From Yamagishiella unicocca (Eukaryota > Chlorophyta > Chlorophyceae > Chlamydomonadales > Volvocaceae), in the NCBI GenBank assembly GCA_003116995.1, contig BDSL01000016.1:496001-560000 (forward strand): DNA of 64,000 nucleotides, in the 5' to 3' direction. Positions 25,101-37,620 of the stretch are shown here, piece after piece. The number at the start of each line of letters is the position of its first letter. Position 1 is the stretch's first letter. The notes under the pieces were generated by a model, which did no database searches, was not told where the DNA came from, and was given only the letters and a program-made list of their open reading frames with translations. The translations under genes and the position numbers were made by a program.

Positions 25101-28100
25101 GGTAAGTGGCTCAGCGGCGAGGCGGGGCATGGAAGTGATGGGTGGCTCAGCGCCGAGGCGGGGCATGGAAGTGCTGTCCTTGGTACGTGTGCTTGTGACC
25201 ACTCCGTGCCACGCCGGGTCAGCCTCGTACCACACCCGTGCGCACGTTGCGCTTAGTTTCTCCGGATCCCCTGCGTGCACGTGTTGGAATCCCGCCAGAG
25301 CCTTTCGGGGCGGAGCCAGGAGCTGCCGGCGTCCATGCGCGGCGCAGCCAACGGCATAACACGCAGTCATCCGGGGGTGCTGACGGGAGCCGGCATGCCC
25401 GGGGGGCCCGCCATTGGTTCCGGAGCGAGCGGCATCAGCGGAGTTGCGTCAGGGGCTGGGAAGCCCATGGCGCCGCTGGTGACTACCGGAAAGGAGGCTG
25501 GGCAGAGCCGAGGTGCGGAAGGCTGTGGGTCTGCGCCCCGTCGCGCAGTGTGTGGGCTGGGGGGAAGGGTGGAGCCCGGCTGGTGGGAACGTGGGACGCG
25601 GCAACTGGCCGTTCTGGGGCGCGATGCAGAGGGTGGGTTACGGGGCACGGGTAGGGTAGGGTAGGGTAGGGTAGGGTAGGGTAGGGTAGGGTAGGGTAGG
25701 GTAGGGTAGGGTAGGGTAGGGTCGGCGTCCTCAGCCTCCCTTGAGGAGCGTGTTGTTCGCTGCTGCTGCTGTTGCTGAGTCATCGAATTTGGCAGCTTGA
25801 TTCGAAGACGAGGGGAGATGCTGCCTGCTGTGTTCGCCGAAGCGGCAGTTGTGAGGAGCCTGTCCGGGACCGCGTAGGGCTCTGTGGCCGCGTAGGGCTC
25901 TGTGGCCGCGATGTGCCAAATGGGGATCTTTCAGCTCCCCTTCCTCCTCCTCGCCTTCCTCCTCCTCGCCTTCCTCCTCCTCGCCTTCCTCCTCCTCTTC
26001 CTCCTCCTCGCCTTCCTCCGACTCACCCGCTCACACGCCCTCCCCCCGCAGTCACGGAGCACCAGCAGGCGCTGCGGGCCGTGATCGAGAGCCTGCAGGT
26101 CACCGGGAACGAGGAGCTGGAGCCGCCGCCGGTGAGGCCGCGCAGGCTGGGCTCCCTCCAAGCAGCGCGTACAGGCGGCTGCCTGCGCACGTCCTGCGCA
26201 CGCATAGGATGCACCGGGCGCTCTCGGGGGTAGAGGTCTGGGATCGAAGCGTTGGTCCCGGGCAGCGAGCAATCAGCGCGCATCCTGCGATGATGGAGCC
26301 AGGTGTAGGGGGGCAGGGAGCCCAAAGGCGGTGGTTGACGGCGGCTATAGAGCTGTAGAAACACTTCAAGCGCCTCCCATCCGCGCATTCCTTTCCTAAA
26401 CCCTAAACCCTCAAGGTCTCTTTCGTCGCTCCGCTGCCCGCCGTTACAGAAAACGTTGATGGTATCGGTGCTGCGGCACCAGCGGATGGCACTGGCGTGG
26501 ATGATCCGCCGGGAGACGGGCGCAGAGCCGCGGGGTGGTATCCTCGCCGACGACCAGGGTCTGGGCAAGACAGTCACGACCATCTCCCTCATCGTCACAC
26601 ACACCAACCCGGAAGAGTGCGACCAGCCGCGCGAACAGGATCAGCAGCAGGGCCGGTCGCAGCAGCAGGGCCAAGCGGGCGGCGGGTCGGCGGCGGGGGC
26701 CGGCGACGCCGCCGCTGGCAGCAGCCGCAGGGGCAGCGGCGGAAGCTTCGGCAGGGGGCCTCCGGGAGACACAGGGGGGCAGCAGCGGCCGGGTGAGGAG
26801 GAGCGGGCGGAGGACGAGGAGGAGGAAGAGGAGGAGGAGGAGGAGGAAGAGGAGGAGGAGGACTTGGGGGCGGAGGACGAGGGCGAGGAGGATGTCGACG
26901 CCTGTGGGGTGAGGCTGGGGGCGCTGCGTGCGGAGCGGGAGGCTGCGGGCGCAGCGGACGCCGCGGAGGCGGAAGCCGCAGCTTTAGACATGGTGTGGGA
27001 TGGTGCGGACGCGGCAGGCCTGTCGGCTCAAGCCCAAGGCGCTGTGGCTGGCCGCAGCAGCGGCAGCGGCTTGACCGGCGGCCTAGGCGGGGTCCAGACA
27101 GGCTCCCACGGGCGCTCTTCAGCCGAGGTAGACCCAGCTATGGGGTTCGGCGTAGCGCCGGAGCGGCGCCTCAGTCCGCAGCAGGAGCTGCAGCCGCGGC
27201 CGGACAGCTGGGCGCAGGGCGGCGACGCCGGCGCAGGCGGCTCGGGGGCCGCTCGCCAGGTGAAGGCGGAGGTTAAGACCGAGGCAGGCTTTGGTGTCAA
27301 AGCGGAGGAGGTCAAGGCTGTGTTAAAGACGGAGGTTAAGGCCGAGGTCAAGGCGGAGGAGGCGCAGCGCGGCGAGACGCTGGCGACAGCACTCGCAAGG
27401 CTTGATGCCGCCACGTCTGGGCAGCCGGGTGCTGCCGCCAGCGGCGGCGGCCGCGGCGGCGCCGCCGCCGCGACCGCCAGCCCGCCTTACTACGTCGACC
27501 TGGTTGATGATACCTCGCCCGCGGCGCCGCAACCTGGGCTCCAGGGGCGGCCCGGTGGAGCCGCCCGCAGGAGCATATCGTCCGGGAACGATCCCGACAT
27601 CTTGTCCATCTCCGAGCCGCCCGCGGTCAACAGCAACAGGGCCGCTGCTGGCCCCGGCGCCGCGGCGCCCCTCGCCAACTTGCCGGCTGCCGCCGCCGGC
27701 AGCCTCAGCCAGCTCGCCTCCGCCAACCTGGCCGCGTCCGCAGCCACCACGACGGCAGCGCTGTTGGCGTCGCACCGCCAGCAGCTGGCGCAGGCGGCGG
27801 CGCAGGCGCACAGCAAGGCGCTCTACGAGCCCGACCCGCCCAACCTGCTGCCGGGGGGCACGCTGGTGGTGTGCCCCACCTCCGTCCTGCATCAGTGGGC
27901 TCGGGAGATCCGCGACAAGGTGTCTCCCGCCGCCGGGCTCGTCGTACACGTGTACCACGGCAAGGAGCGCGTCAGCACCGCGCGCCAGCTGGCGGCCATG
28001 GGTGTCGTACTGACGACGTACGGCACGCTGGCGCAGGAGGCTCCCAGCCGGGATAAGCAGGCGGTGCGGATGGGGCGACAGGTGAGTGACCGGCTCGTAG

Positions 28101-30462
28101 GTTTTGGCGGGGATCATTCGTACGGCGCGCGGTTGAGTAATCAGGTCGGATTTGCGTTGGGTTCTCGCTTGGCTTGTTTGGGACCATCAGGAGGAGGGTG
28201 TGTCGTCATGTTCGTTTGTCGTTATCCTTGCTGGGATTTGTTGCGCGTGCCCCGAGAAACGGCAATCTTGCATCATCATGCATTGTCGAGCGACCTCCTG
28301 CTAATCCGTGCTTCTTCCTTCAGGGCACCAGCAACACGCCCATCAACCTGGCAGCGGACGACAGCGGCGGCGAGGATCCGGTGGGTGCAGTAGCAGGGGG
28401 CCACAGTAGCAGGGGGCCACAGCAGCAGGGGGCCACAGTAGCAGGGGGCCACAGTAGCAGGGGGCCACAGCCGCCTAACAGGTAGGAGGCAGGAGGCGCG
28501 GGGGAAGGCGCGTCTTGAGGAAGACCCAGCCCTAGCCACGACCGTTTGGCTTGCGCGTTAGCTTGGCGACCCTCGACAGCACAAGCCATAATTCCCTATG
28601 GCTCCTGAAGCCGAGCCTAATACACGGGTAGGACATATTATCGAGACGGCCTCCGCCTTCGGGACCATCCAGGCAGCTCCGCAACACGCAGCTTTGTTCA
28701 TCAGGCGCTGGGGTTGCAGCAGCAGGGGCCTCCCTCCTCCCTCATGCCTTCTTGTGGCCGGAGCACACACCGCTTCCTCGTCACGCCGCCTACCGCGCTG
28801 CGATCGCTCGCAGGCAAACGCCGGCGGGAAGGCCAAGGGCAACCGGCCTCGCGCCAAGGCCTCGAGCGCCGAGGGCGGGATTCTGTACCACATCAAGTGG
28901 AAACGGTGCGTGCCCGCCTGGCTGCCCAGCTTCTCGCGCGTCGTACACCCGCACCAAGCTACTCGCCCTGGCGCTTCTTCGTCACTGACACGGAAACCTC
29001 AGACGCACACACGAGGTTCCTGCACTTGCGGCGTGACGCAAACGACGCAAACTCCGGGAACGATCCACGTGTACGGCACGCACATGTACGGCCGCGAGAT
29101 GTGCCTTCATGGTCGCCCTTTCGGCCGCCACCCAACCCACCGTCCCCGCCCGCCACCACCGCGCGTCCCCGCCCCCGCCCCCGCCCCTGCAGTGTGGTCC
29201 TGGACGAGGCTCAGTCCATCAAGAACCCCCGCACGCTGGCAGCTCACGCCGCGTGGCGCCTGTTCGCGCACTGCCGCTGGTGCCTCAGCGGCACGCCCAT
29301 CCAGAACACCGTTGACGACCTGTACTCGTACTTCCGGTGAGCGGCAGCCGCCGGCGGGGGCCCTGCCAGAGACGGCAGGGTCACGTCTGCGTGTCGGGGT
29401 GCACCATCATCAACAGCAACTACAGTAACGGTATCTTGAGGACGGTAGACTTTCCCTGGCCTTGATTTCAGGTTTCTTGAGGACGGTAGACTTTCAATGG
29501 CCTTGATTTCAGGGCGTTTGGTGGGATCGCGATGTGCGCTCGAGCCGCTGGAGGGTGCCGCCTTTGCCATCCCCCCTGCCCCTGCATACCTTCCACCACA
29601 CCTGCCACCTCACCCGCTCGCTCCTCAGGTTCATCCGCTACGCGCCGTACTGCGAGTCCCGCAAGTTCAAGGAGCTGATCAAGGGCAAGATCGCGGAGAA
29701 GCCCGAGATAGGATACAAGTTCCTGCAGGCGGTGCTGCAGGTGCGTGCGTTTTGCCGGTTTGCGTGTGTGCCACCGGCCGTACGTACGACGTACGAGACC
29801 GTCTGTGCCTGTAACTAGGCTTCTGTTGGGTACCGCAGTACCGGTAGCTTTCCCCCGCAGCCCAGCTCCATGTCCCTCGCCTCTCCCTCCTTTGCTGCCG
29901 CTGCTGCTGCTGCTGCTGCCGCTGCCTCTGCCGCTACTGCCGCTGCTGCCGCTGCTCCAGGCCGTCCTGCTGCGGCGCACCAAGCAGTCCACCATCAACG
30001 GCGAGCCCATCATCAAGCTGCCAGCTCGCCAGCAGCAGCTGCTCAAGGAGAAGTTCTCGCCGGCCGAGGCGGCCTTCTACACACAGGTGGGTCAGGGGTC
30101 GCCGGGCCGTGCCGGTCAAGGGGCGCTGGCCCGTGCCGGTCAAGGAGCGCTGGCCCGTGCCGGTCAAAGGGTGCTGGCCCGTGCCGGTCAAGGGGTGCCG
30201 TATCGCATGTTGCCTCTTGAGGGGTCTCGTGTGCTTTGCGGTGCCGGTTGCAGCGGAAGCCGGCGGCGTGTGGGCCCGCCGCGCACCCTCCCTCTCCCTG
30301 ACCGCCCTGACCGCCCTCCATTTGGCCGTGTCCTGGTCAGCCAACTCCTGTTCCTGATCCCGCCTTGCTCCTCGCAACCCACCCCGCGCGCCCCACCTAC
30401 CACCACCACCACCACCCCACCACCTTCCCCTCCATTTCCTGTGCCGCGTACCCGGGTCTCCA

Positions 30463-30494
<32 letters not shown>

Positions 30495-33400
30495 GATCAC
30501 GTTTACGAGAATTTTTACCTTTTGTAATAACACGTCGTTTTTCCATTTCCTGTGCCGCGTAACCGGGTCTCTCCTCGCCACCCTCCACCCTGGCAGGTCC
30601 AGGCGGACTCGCTCCGCGCCATCACGGAGGCTCGCGAGGGCGGCGCCAGCGGGTCACGGCAGTACGTCAACATGCTGCACTCGCTGCTCAAGCTGCGCCA
30701 GGCGTGCAACCACCCCTGGCTCGTGCGGGGGGGCCGCACCTGGCACAAGACGGGTGAGTGGGGGGGGGGGGCGCACCTGGCACAAGACGGGTGAGTGCGC
30801 TGAGACCGGTGGGTCACAACATGTCGCTGCTTGCATGTGGACACGCCGGGGCCCCACCCCTTTGGATTCGCGGGTTTTCTTTAACCCCACCCCCACCACC
30901 TTGCCTATCCCGCGTGCCTGTCCCGCCGCAGGCACCCCCAGTGCCTCTGAGGTGGAGGCCGCCCGCAAGCTGAGCCCCGAGGCCCGCGCGGCGCTGGTGG
31001 CGTCTCTGTCCCGCGGCGACGCGCAGTGCCCCTGCTGCGGAGACATCGCGGAGGACCCGGTGGCGTCAGCATGCAGCCACGTGTTCTGCGCGCAGTGCCT
31101 GGCGGCGCAGAAGGAGGGCGCGAGTGAGTGGAGGGGCAGGCGGTCGTGGGTCGATACACGTCTGCCGGTGTTTTACTGCTCGCTTTGGTGTTGTGAACGG
31201 GTTGAGGTGCTTCATGCCTAACAGAGTGAGAGAACACGGCGCTCCCTGCGCCTCACATGGCTGCGTTTGCTTCGTCGCATGCAACGCCGGAATAATTTGC
31301 GTAGCAGTTTGCCGTTATTCCGGTATTACGCGCCTCGGCTCGTTCGTCGTTCCGGTATCACGCGTCTCCGCTCGTTCCGGTATCACGCGTCTCCGCTCGT
31401 TCCGGTGTCACGCGCCTCGGCTCGTGCGGCAACTGGACCATCTCCCCGTGTCGACCCTTCCCCCCAGGCGTCGAGGGCGAGCTGCTGTGCCCCGCCTGCA
31501 GCCGCCTGCTGCGAGCCGGGGACCTGCACAGCGCCGCGGCTCTCGCGGCGGTGGACCCGGCAGCAGTGCCGGGCAGGACTGGCGACGACGCCGGCGGCAG
31601 CGGCAGCGAGTGGCAGAGCTCCGCCAAGGTGGAGCGGCTGCTGGCCATGCTGCAGGGGCTCCGGTCCAAGAACACCGTGGCGGCCCAGCAAGCTGCAGGG
31701 TCCAGGTAGGGAGAGGGAAGGGGCTCGTTGCAGTATCACGCAGCTCTGGTTCGGTGCGTGCGCTGTGTGGTGGCAGAGCGGCTGAGCGTCAATTACCACG
31801 CGACGAGGAGGGGAGACCCGGCGAGTGGTGATTAGAAGGGGAGACCCGGCGAGTGGTGACGAGGAGGGGAGAACCGCCGAGTGGTGACGGCTGAAGTGAC
31901 GGCTGAAGTGACGGCTCCCTCGCCGTCAGTGCCCACGCCAAAAGGCGCGTCGCGTCGCCGGACGCGCGCGCCCTGACGCCGTGTCGTACACGTATGTCGT
32001 ACATGTGTCATGTCGTGCAGGGGCGGTCCCGCCAACCCGCTCGCGGTCAAGTCCAAGTCCGACAAGCGCCTGGCTGGCGCGCTGCGCAAGCTGCCTCCGC
32101 TGCAGTCGGGCGGCGCGAGCACCTCCTCCGGCGGCGGGGCCTCGGGTGTCAAGCCGGACAAGGTGATCGTGTTCAGTCAGTGGACGAGCATGCTGGATCT
32201 GCTGGAGATCCCGCTGAAAAAGGCCAAGATCGTTTTCCGCAGGTCGGTTACAACCGAAGCCCCGGCGTGGGGCGGTGCCTTACCAGCCTTGACGTTGTTT
32301 CCGTAACGCCCAGATGGGCCTTGTGGGCCTTGCGGAATGGAGACTTACGCCCTAACCATCTATGTCGTGGCGCAATGAGGATGCAGCTGTCGTAGTCTGT
32401 TGGGTGTATTTTCCGCCTCTGTCGGGTGTATTTTCCGCTGCGGCCCGCATCTCATCGCTGAGGCGCGGAAATCCATCTCCATTCGGCTGCCTGCCTCCAC
32501 ACGCGCCTTCCTGACCTCCCTGACACCATGACCTCGCTCCGAAACCGCACCGACGCACCGCTCCATAACCCGCACCGACGCACCGCTCCATAACCCGCAC
32601 CGACGCACCGCTCCGGAACCCGTCAGCGCAAACCCCTCACCCCCATCCGACACGCACCCACAGGCTGGACGGCACCATGACGGTTGCTCATCGCGAGCGG
32701 GCCATCCAGGACTTTGAGTCGCGGACCGAGGTCATGGTGCTGCTGGTGAGGGGGCACTCGCAGCGGCGCAGCGTGCAACCGGAGCCTTCGGGCCAGCCAT
32801 ATCGCGTCGAGAGACGGGACGGGGATACGGGCACCCTCCTCCTGACCCTACACCGTACACCCTAAACCCTAAACCCTGTTCCCCGTTTCTTCCCCCACGA
32901 CGTTGCGCAGGTGTCCCTCAAGGCCGCAGCTCTGGGAGTCAACCTGACGGTGGCCAATCACGTGGTGCTGATGGACCTCTGGTGGAACCCCACGACCGAG
33001 GAGCAGGCCATCGACCGGGCGCACCGTATTGGTGAGGGCAGGGCGATAGGAGAGGAAAGCAGGAAACCCGTAGGTCGGCACTGGAGAGTGTACACGACAC
33101 CCGATTAGGGGACGTTTGGTACACGCGTTTAGCACTCGTTTAGGATTGCGTACTGCAATTGCCTCGATAGCCGCCCTTCCTTGGCTCTCCCCTTTTCGCT
33201 TGGCCTGATCGGATACCCCGTCCTGCCTGGCCACGGCGCTCGGCCCCCACGGCGGTGCCAGCAAATACGGACGGGTATCCCACCGCCCCATACGCCACAA
33301 CCCTTGCCACCGCAACCCTTGCCACCGCAACCCTTGCCACCGCAACCCTTGCCACCGCAACCCTCGCCACCGCAACCCTTGCCACCGCAACCCTCGCCAC

Positions 33401-33855
33401 CGCACCCCTCGCTACCGCACCCCTCGCTACCGCAACCCTTGCCACCGCACCCCTCGCTACCGCAACCCTTGCCACCGCAACCCTCGCTACCGCAACCCTT
33501 GCCACCGCAACCCTTGCCACCGCAACCCTCGCCACCGCACCCCTCGCTACCGCACCCCTCGCTACCGCAACCCTCGCCACCGCACCCCTCGCTACCGCAC
33601 CCCTCGCCACCGCAACCCTCGCCACCGCAACCCTGAAACCCTAAACCTGCCCTGGCGCCCGCAGGTCAGACCCGCACCGTGCACGTGACGCGCATCACCA
33701 TCGCGGGCAGCGTGGAGGACCGCATCCTGGAGCTGCAGCAGGCCAAGAAGGAGGTGGTGGCGGCGGCGCTGAGCGAGGGGCGCGACGGCAGCGCAGCGGC
33801 GGGCCGCCTCACGCTGGAGGACCTGCGCTTCCTGTTCCAGGGGCTGGCGCAGTAG
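22150..33855 (+). CDS. SNF2-family ATPase with RING finger (CHR27/CHR28, Rad16/Uls1 type)
   Basis: Predicted nuclear DNA translocase and E3 ubiquitin ligase, about 1924 residues. Exons: 22150..22160 (uncertain), 22252..22354, 22746..24129, 24485..25101, 25299..25512, 26052..26131, 26450..28081, 28324..28380, 28814..28905, 29193..29336, 29629..29740, 29961..30086, 30597..30753, 30932..31123, 31468..31705, 32021..32242, 32664..32745, 32911..33031, 33665..33855. The first 800 residues are Gln/His/Pro-rich. Helicase motifs in order: [13 protein letters not shown] (I), [13 protein letters not shown] (Ia), [14 protein letters not shown] (II), CLSGTPIQN (III), then [30 protein letters not shown], then [20 protein letters not shown] and DRAHRIGQTR (VI). 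RING between III and IV defines the Rad5/Rad16 class; KRVVLDEAQ and [12 protein letters not shown] match plant CHR27/28 best. No HIRAN domain is seen. About 420 residues of acidic and Ala/Gly-rich sequence separate motifs I and Ia. VVDLTADD and YYVDLVDD resemble SUMO-interaction motifs. Confidence 0.9.
25647..25721 (+). repeat. (GGGTA)n pentanucleotide microsatellite
   Basis: About 14 uninterrupted copies of gggta in the intron 25513-26051 of the SNF2-RING gene. G-runs of three separated by TA on the sense strand fit the pattern of a possible G-quadruplex in DNA or pre-mRNA (inference). Confidence 0.95.
25935..26032 (+). repeat. CT-rich (ttcctcctcctcgcc) repeat
   Basis: Imperfect 15-bp units directly upstream of the acceptor at 26051 in the SNF2-RING gene. 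It forms an extended polypyrimidine tract. Confidence 0.85.
28389..28470 (+). repeat. 16-18-bp intronic repeat, about 5 copies
   Basis: Units of agcagggggccacagt in the intron 28381-28813 of the SNF2-RING gene, just after a 57-nt exon. Confidence 0.9.
30103..30197 (+). repeat. 24-bp intronic repeat, 4 copies
   Basis: Units resembling ggcccgtgccggtcaagggg in the intron 30087-30596 of the SNF2-RING gene. Confidence 0.9.
33294..33636 (+). repeat. 15-bp minisatellite, about 23 copies
   Basis: Units of ccgcaacccttgcca with C/T and A/C variants (ctcgc, cacccc) fill half of the last intron (33032-33664) of the SNF2-RING gene. Open reading frames over it are artefacts of a period divisible by three. 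Confidence 0.95.
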
Positions 33856-35717
33856 CTAGCTGCCGCTGCCGGAAGAGGTGGTGCTGGACGGGGACGGGGG
33901 GGTGGGGGGTGCAAAACCGAGGGCTGGGTGGGGGTGGGGCACGATTGCCGCGGCAGTAGCGCTGTGGGATCGGGTCGAGTGGGTAGGTGCTAGGTAAGCG
34001 GCGGAACTGGCTGCAAACTCAGCAGCGACACCTCAATGCGGCACGAGCAGTAGCACAGCAGTTTACAATAGCGTTAGGGGGGTGGCAACTGTGGTGTGTG
34101 TGGTTGAGTGTCGGTGGGTGTATGTTGGGGCGTGTTGCCGCGCCGTCTGCGGCGAGTGGGGGGGGCCGTGCACGTCGGTGTTTGTGCGCCGAGTCGGGTG
34201 TGCGTTCTTATGCTCAAGTCTTGCTGGCGACTCGGGTCAGCCAGGCCTGTCGGGAGCGGCTGCCTCGCTGGCGCATTGTGCCATGTGCAAATGCGCGGCG
34301 AGGGCATGAAAATAAAGTTGGCTGGGTGCGGCTGGGGGGTAGCGGAGCGCCGGGGGATGGAGGGCCAGGAGAGTCCTGCAGGATTGGCCGGACGATGCCG
34401 GCCCGGTAGCGTTCTCCGTAGCTAGGAAAGCTGTTGGGGTGCAAGCAAGTGCGCTACAGCCGCAGCGGCATTACCGCAGCGGCTGTCTTCCAAGCTTCCC
34501 AGACCGTTCGCAGCTCCGGTGCCGCAGACAAACCGTCGCAGGCCGTCGCGTTGGTTTTGAAGTTGTGGAGTTGCGAAACCACATGGCCGGGTAGGAGGAA
34601 ATAAATTGCAATGCGGTGGGTGGAGCTCGGAGCTCCAGCTCCTTTCAGGCGCTGTCGCAGCGTCTGCCAGGTTGCCTACATGGTTGGGTGTCAACCCGTC
34701 GGCAGGCTGCCCGGGAGTGCGGGCGGGTCGGCGGCCGGGTGGTGTTTGGGAGGCAGGGGATATGAGGTAGGTGGCTGTGTAAGCCCCCCCCCCGCAGCGG
34801 TCGTTTTGTATCACTGTGCCGCATGTTATTGGTGCCGAGGAGGGGTCAGTCGCTCATACTGTTCGGTCGGCCATACTCGTGTGGAAGAAACGTGGTAAGT
34901 CTTTTTGATCCTGTAGCGGCTTAGCTTGCAATGCATATTTTTGTGTCGTTGCACCGACTGCGGTATGGCTGCGGTCCAAAGGTTCAGCGACGGAGGAGGA
35001 CGCGCGTGCGCGCGTGTCGCGAGGCGGCTTGCTGGGCTGGGGAAGGGGGCTAGGAGTGAGGGAGTCTTCGGCAGGAGATCCGTTCATAGACTGCTGCGGC
35101 GAAGCTACCGATAATTAATGGATGGCAAACGTTCTCGCGCACCAAACGTTTTCGTAACTGGCCTTCGGGCCGTGTACTTTGGCGTGGAAGAGAGAGGAGC
35201 TCGGGAGGGGTATCGTGCCCTCGACCGGCCCGGCCCCCGGCACCCAGTCACCAGGCTGCGTGCCCCGCTGCATGCTCCCTCCATCTTGCCCAAGACAGCA
35301 GCACACACACACTTAAAACACACACACTCCCACGCGCCGCCTGCCCCTCCTGCTGCCGCTCCTCTCCGCCACACGGCGGTAGCATGGCTGCCACAGTTGA
35401 GGCAGCGTAACCGGCTGCGCAACGTAATCGCTTCACCCGGCAACACCCTGAGTTCTTCTCGTGCGCCCTGTTGCCGTACGGTCTCTCGCTTCCGCGGCCC
35501 TCCTTCCCGCTGCCCTCACTCACTCACGACACCATCACTGCACACAACGCTACACTAGCTCCTCAAGCCCTCGCTCAAACTCACTGTCCGCCGTCTTACC
35601 AGTCAGTGCTTCGTCATGCAGTGCTTCGTCCCAACGGACAGTCACCAACTAACCACCGCGCCGTGCCCCCCACGCCGTCGACCCAACCCACCCAACCCAC
35701 AGCCCCCCAGTGCTCGC
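33856..35717. other. Convergent 3' region of the SNF2-RING and kinase genes
   Basis: Both neighbours end towards this interval, so it should consist mainly of two opposing 3' UTRs. It includes a G/T-rich block right after the SNF2 stop. No open frame has supportable content. Confidence 0.5.
34778..34782 (+). terminator. Candidate polyadenylation signal TGTAA of the SNF2-RING gene
   Basis: TGTAA is the usual poly(A) signal in volvocine algae (established). This copy lies about 920 nt after the TAG at 33853 and is the first plus-strand copy I see. Transcript data would be needed to confirm its use. Confidence 0.4.
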
Positions 35718-37571
35718 TTATCTCCGGCGCTCCTCCTCGTCATCGCTCGACGAGTCTTCGATCACCTTCGGCATCTCGGGCGGCGGCAGCGAGTCGAAGT
35801 CCACGTCGCGGCCCTGCAGCCGCAAGCAAACACCATGCGATGCGCCCGATGGCTCTCCTGCACCAGCCATAGCTGCTCCGACATCTCAAACCCCTTCCCT
35901 CCCCTCCCCTCTCCACGGGTCTTCCTCGAATCCCCTCTACCTTATGGTCTGGGGCCCACTGTAACAGTTACTACTACTGAAATGATTCGTAAAAGGCGGG
36001 AGGCGGGATACTGGTATGGTCGGGCAACAAACGCGAGGCGGGGTGCAACCCGTGTGTCGTTTTATTGTACTTTTCTAGTCCGTTTTTGCTAAATGCTTTT
36101 TCAAATATATCTATCTCGCAAGCGCATGCCCCCAGCCTGCGCCGGGCGTTAACGGCCAGCGCCCTATCTCAGCCCCTTTCCCCACACACAAACAGAGTGA
36201 TCCCTGCCTCCAAGTCGCATCCACAGCCAGCGCCGACGACCCACCTTGACTAAAGCGATCTGGTCATTGATCTCCTGCACCAGCCATTGCTGCTCCGACA
36301 TCTCCAACCCCTCCCCGAACCGGTGCCTGCAGGAGCACCGCAACGGGTTGGGTTGGAGGACAGGTGTAGCGGCTGCAGGGTTTCGGAGCCGTGGCATCCA
36401 CTGCACCTCTAGCTACCGCCAAAACACGCCCCCTTCCGGCCCCCCCCCCGTCAAACCCCACCTTGTGACCCCCGCCAGCAGCTCGATGGCTGTCTGGGGC
36501 ACTCCGTTGATGAAGGCGGTTGTGACCACCCGAGCTGCGGTCAGGTCGCGGGAGGACCCCTCCTGGAGCTGCAGCGGGCAGGGTGCAGCAGGGGGCGGGG
36601 GTGGGTGTGAGAAAAAACCCGTGTCCGAGGGGGGGGGGCGGGGCAGGGCCGGGGGCAGGGCGGGGCAGGGCGGGGGTACCTAGACGGCTTGCTGCTGTGG
36701 TAGCAGTACCCCTTCGTGGAGCGGCCGCAGGTAGCATGCGTGCACCCAAGGTGAGGAAGACGAAGAAGGAGCATGATCAAAGCTCATCAGAGAGGAAAGC
36801 GACATGCATCTCGCTGGCGGTCCGCGAACGCGGTCGTGGCTTAGGGTTTCACGGTCACCCCGCTCTCTCCGGCGCAGCAGCCCGACGGCAGGCCGCGGCA
36901 CCTAGAGCCTCCTGCCTCCTGCTTCCTGCCCCGCTCCCCCCTTCAGCCAGCTCCGCCCCCACCTTTTCATTCTTGCCATCCAGGAAGTCCGCCTTGCCGT
37001 CAGACCCAAACACCGCCAGCTGCTGCCCCAGGCGCCACTTGTTTGGACCCACCGCCAGCCGCTCCCGTGTCAGTGCGCCGCCCAACGCGCCGCTGGCCAG
37101 CTGCACCCCCGCCATCCAGAAGGGCGCCGAAAAGAGCGCGAACAGCAGCCCCCCGCTAGCTAAGGCGCCCACCGTCCACACCGCGACAAAGGCGTTCCAG
37201 GCGATGGCGAAGGCGCCCGTGAAGGCCGTGTCCATGGTGAAACCCTAGCGTGAGGAGGGCGGGGCGGGGCGGAGGGGAGGGAGAGGGTGGTGGGACGGGG
37301 GGTTGTTTGGTGGAAAGGTGAGCTGGCGGGGCTGTTGTCTCTCTGCACCTTCGCAAGAGCTCTCGGTGCCTCGCCGAGGGGTCCGCTGCCCGTCCGTCAA
37401 GTGCACGCCCACCCGCCCAGCCACCTACCCGGGGCGGGATGACAACGTCCAGGCGGCTGTCGGTGCGCTCCAGCAGCACCCGGGTGCCCGCGGGTCGTGA
37501 CACGGGGCCGGCGGGGCGGTGCGAGGAGGCCAATGCCTGCGGGCCCCCAGCCAGACATGCACCAGCCAGAG

Positions 37572-37620
<49 letters not shown>

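Noticed and set aside
33255..33644. Plus-strand ORF of repeating Ala-Thr-Leu units
   Set aside because: It is the 15-bp minisatellite in the last SNF2 intron; the period is a multiple of three, so all frames stay open.
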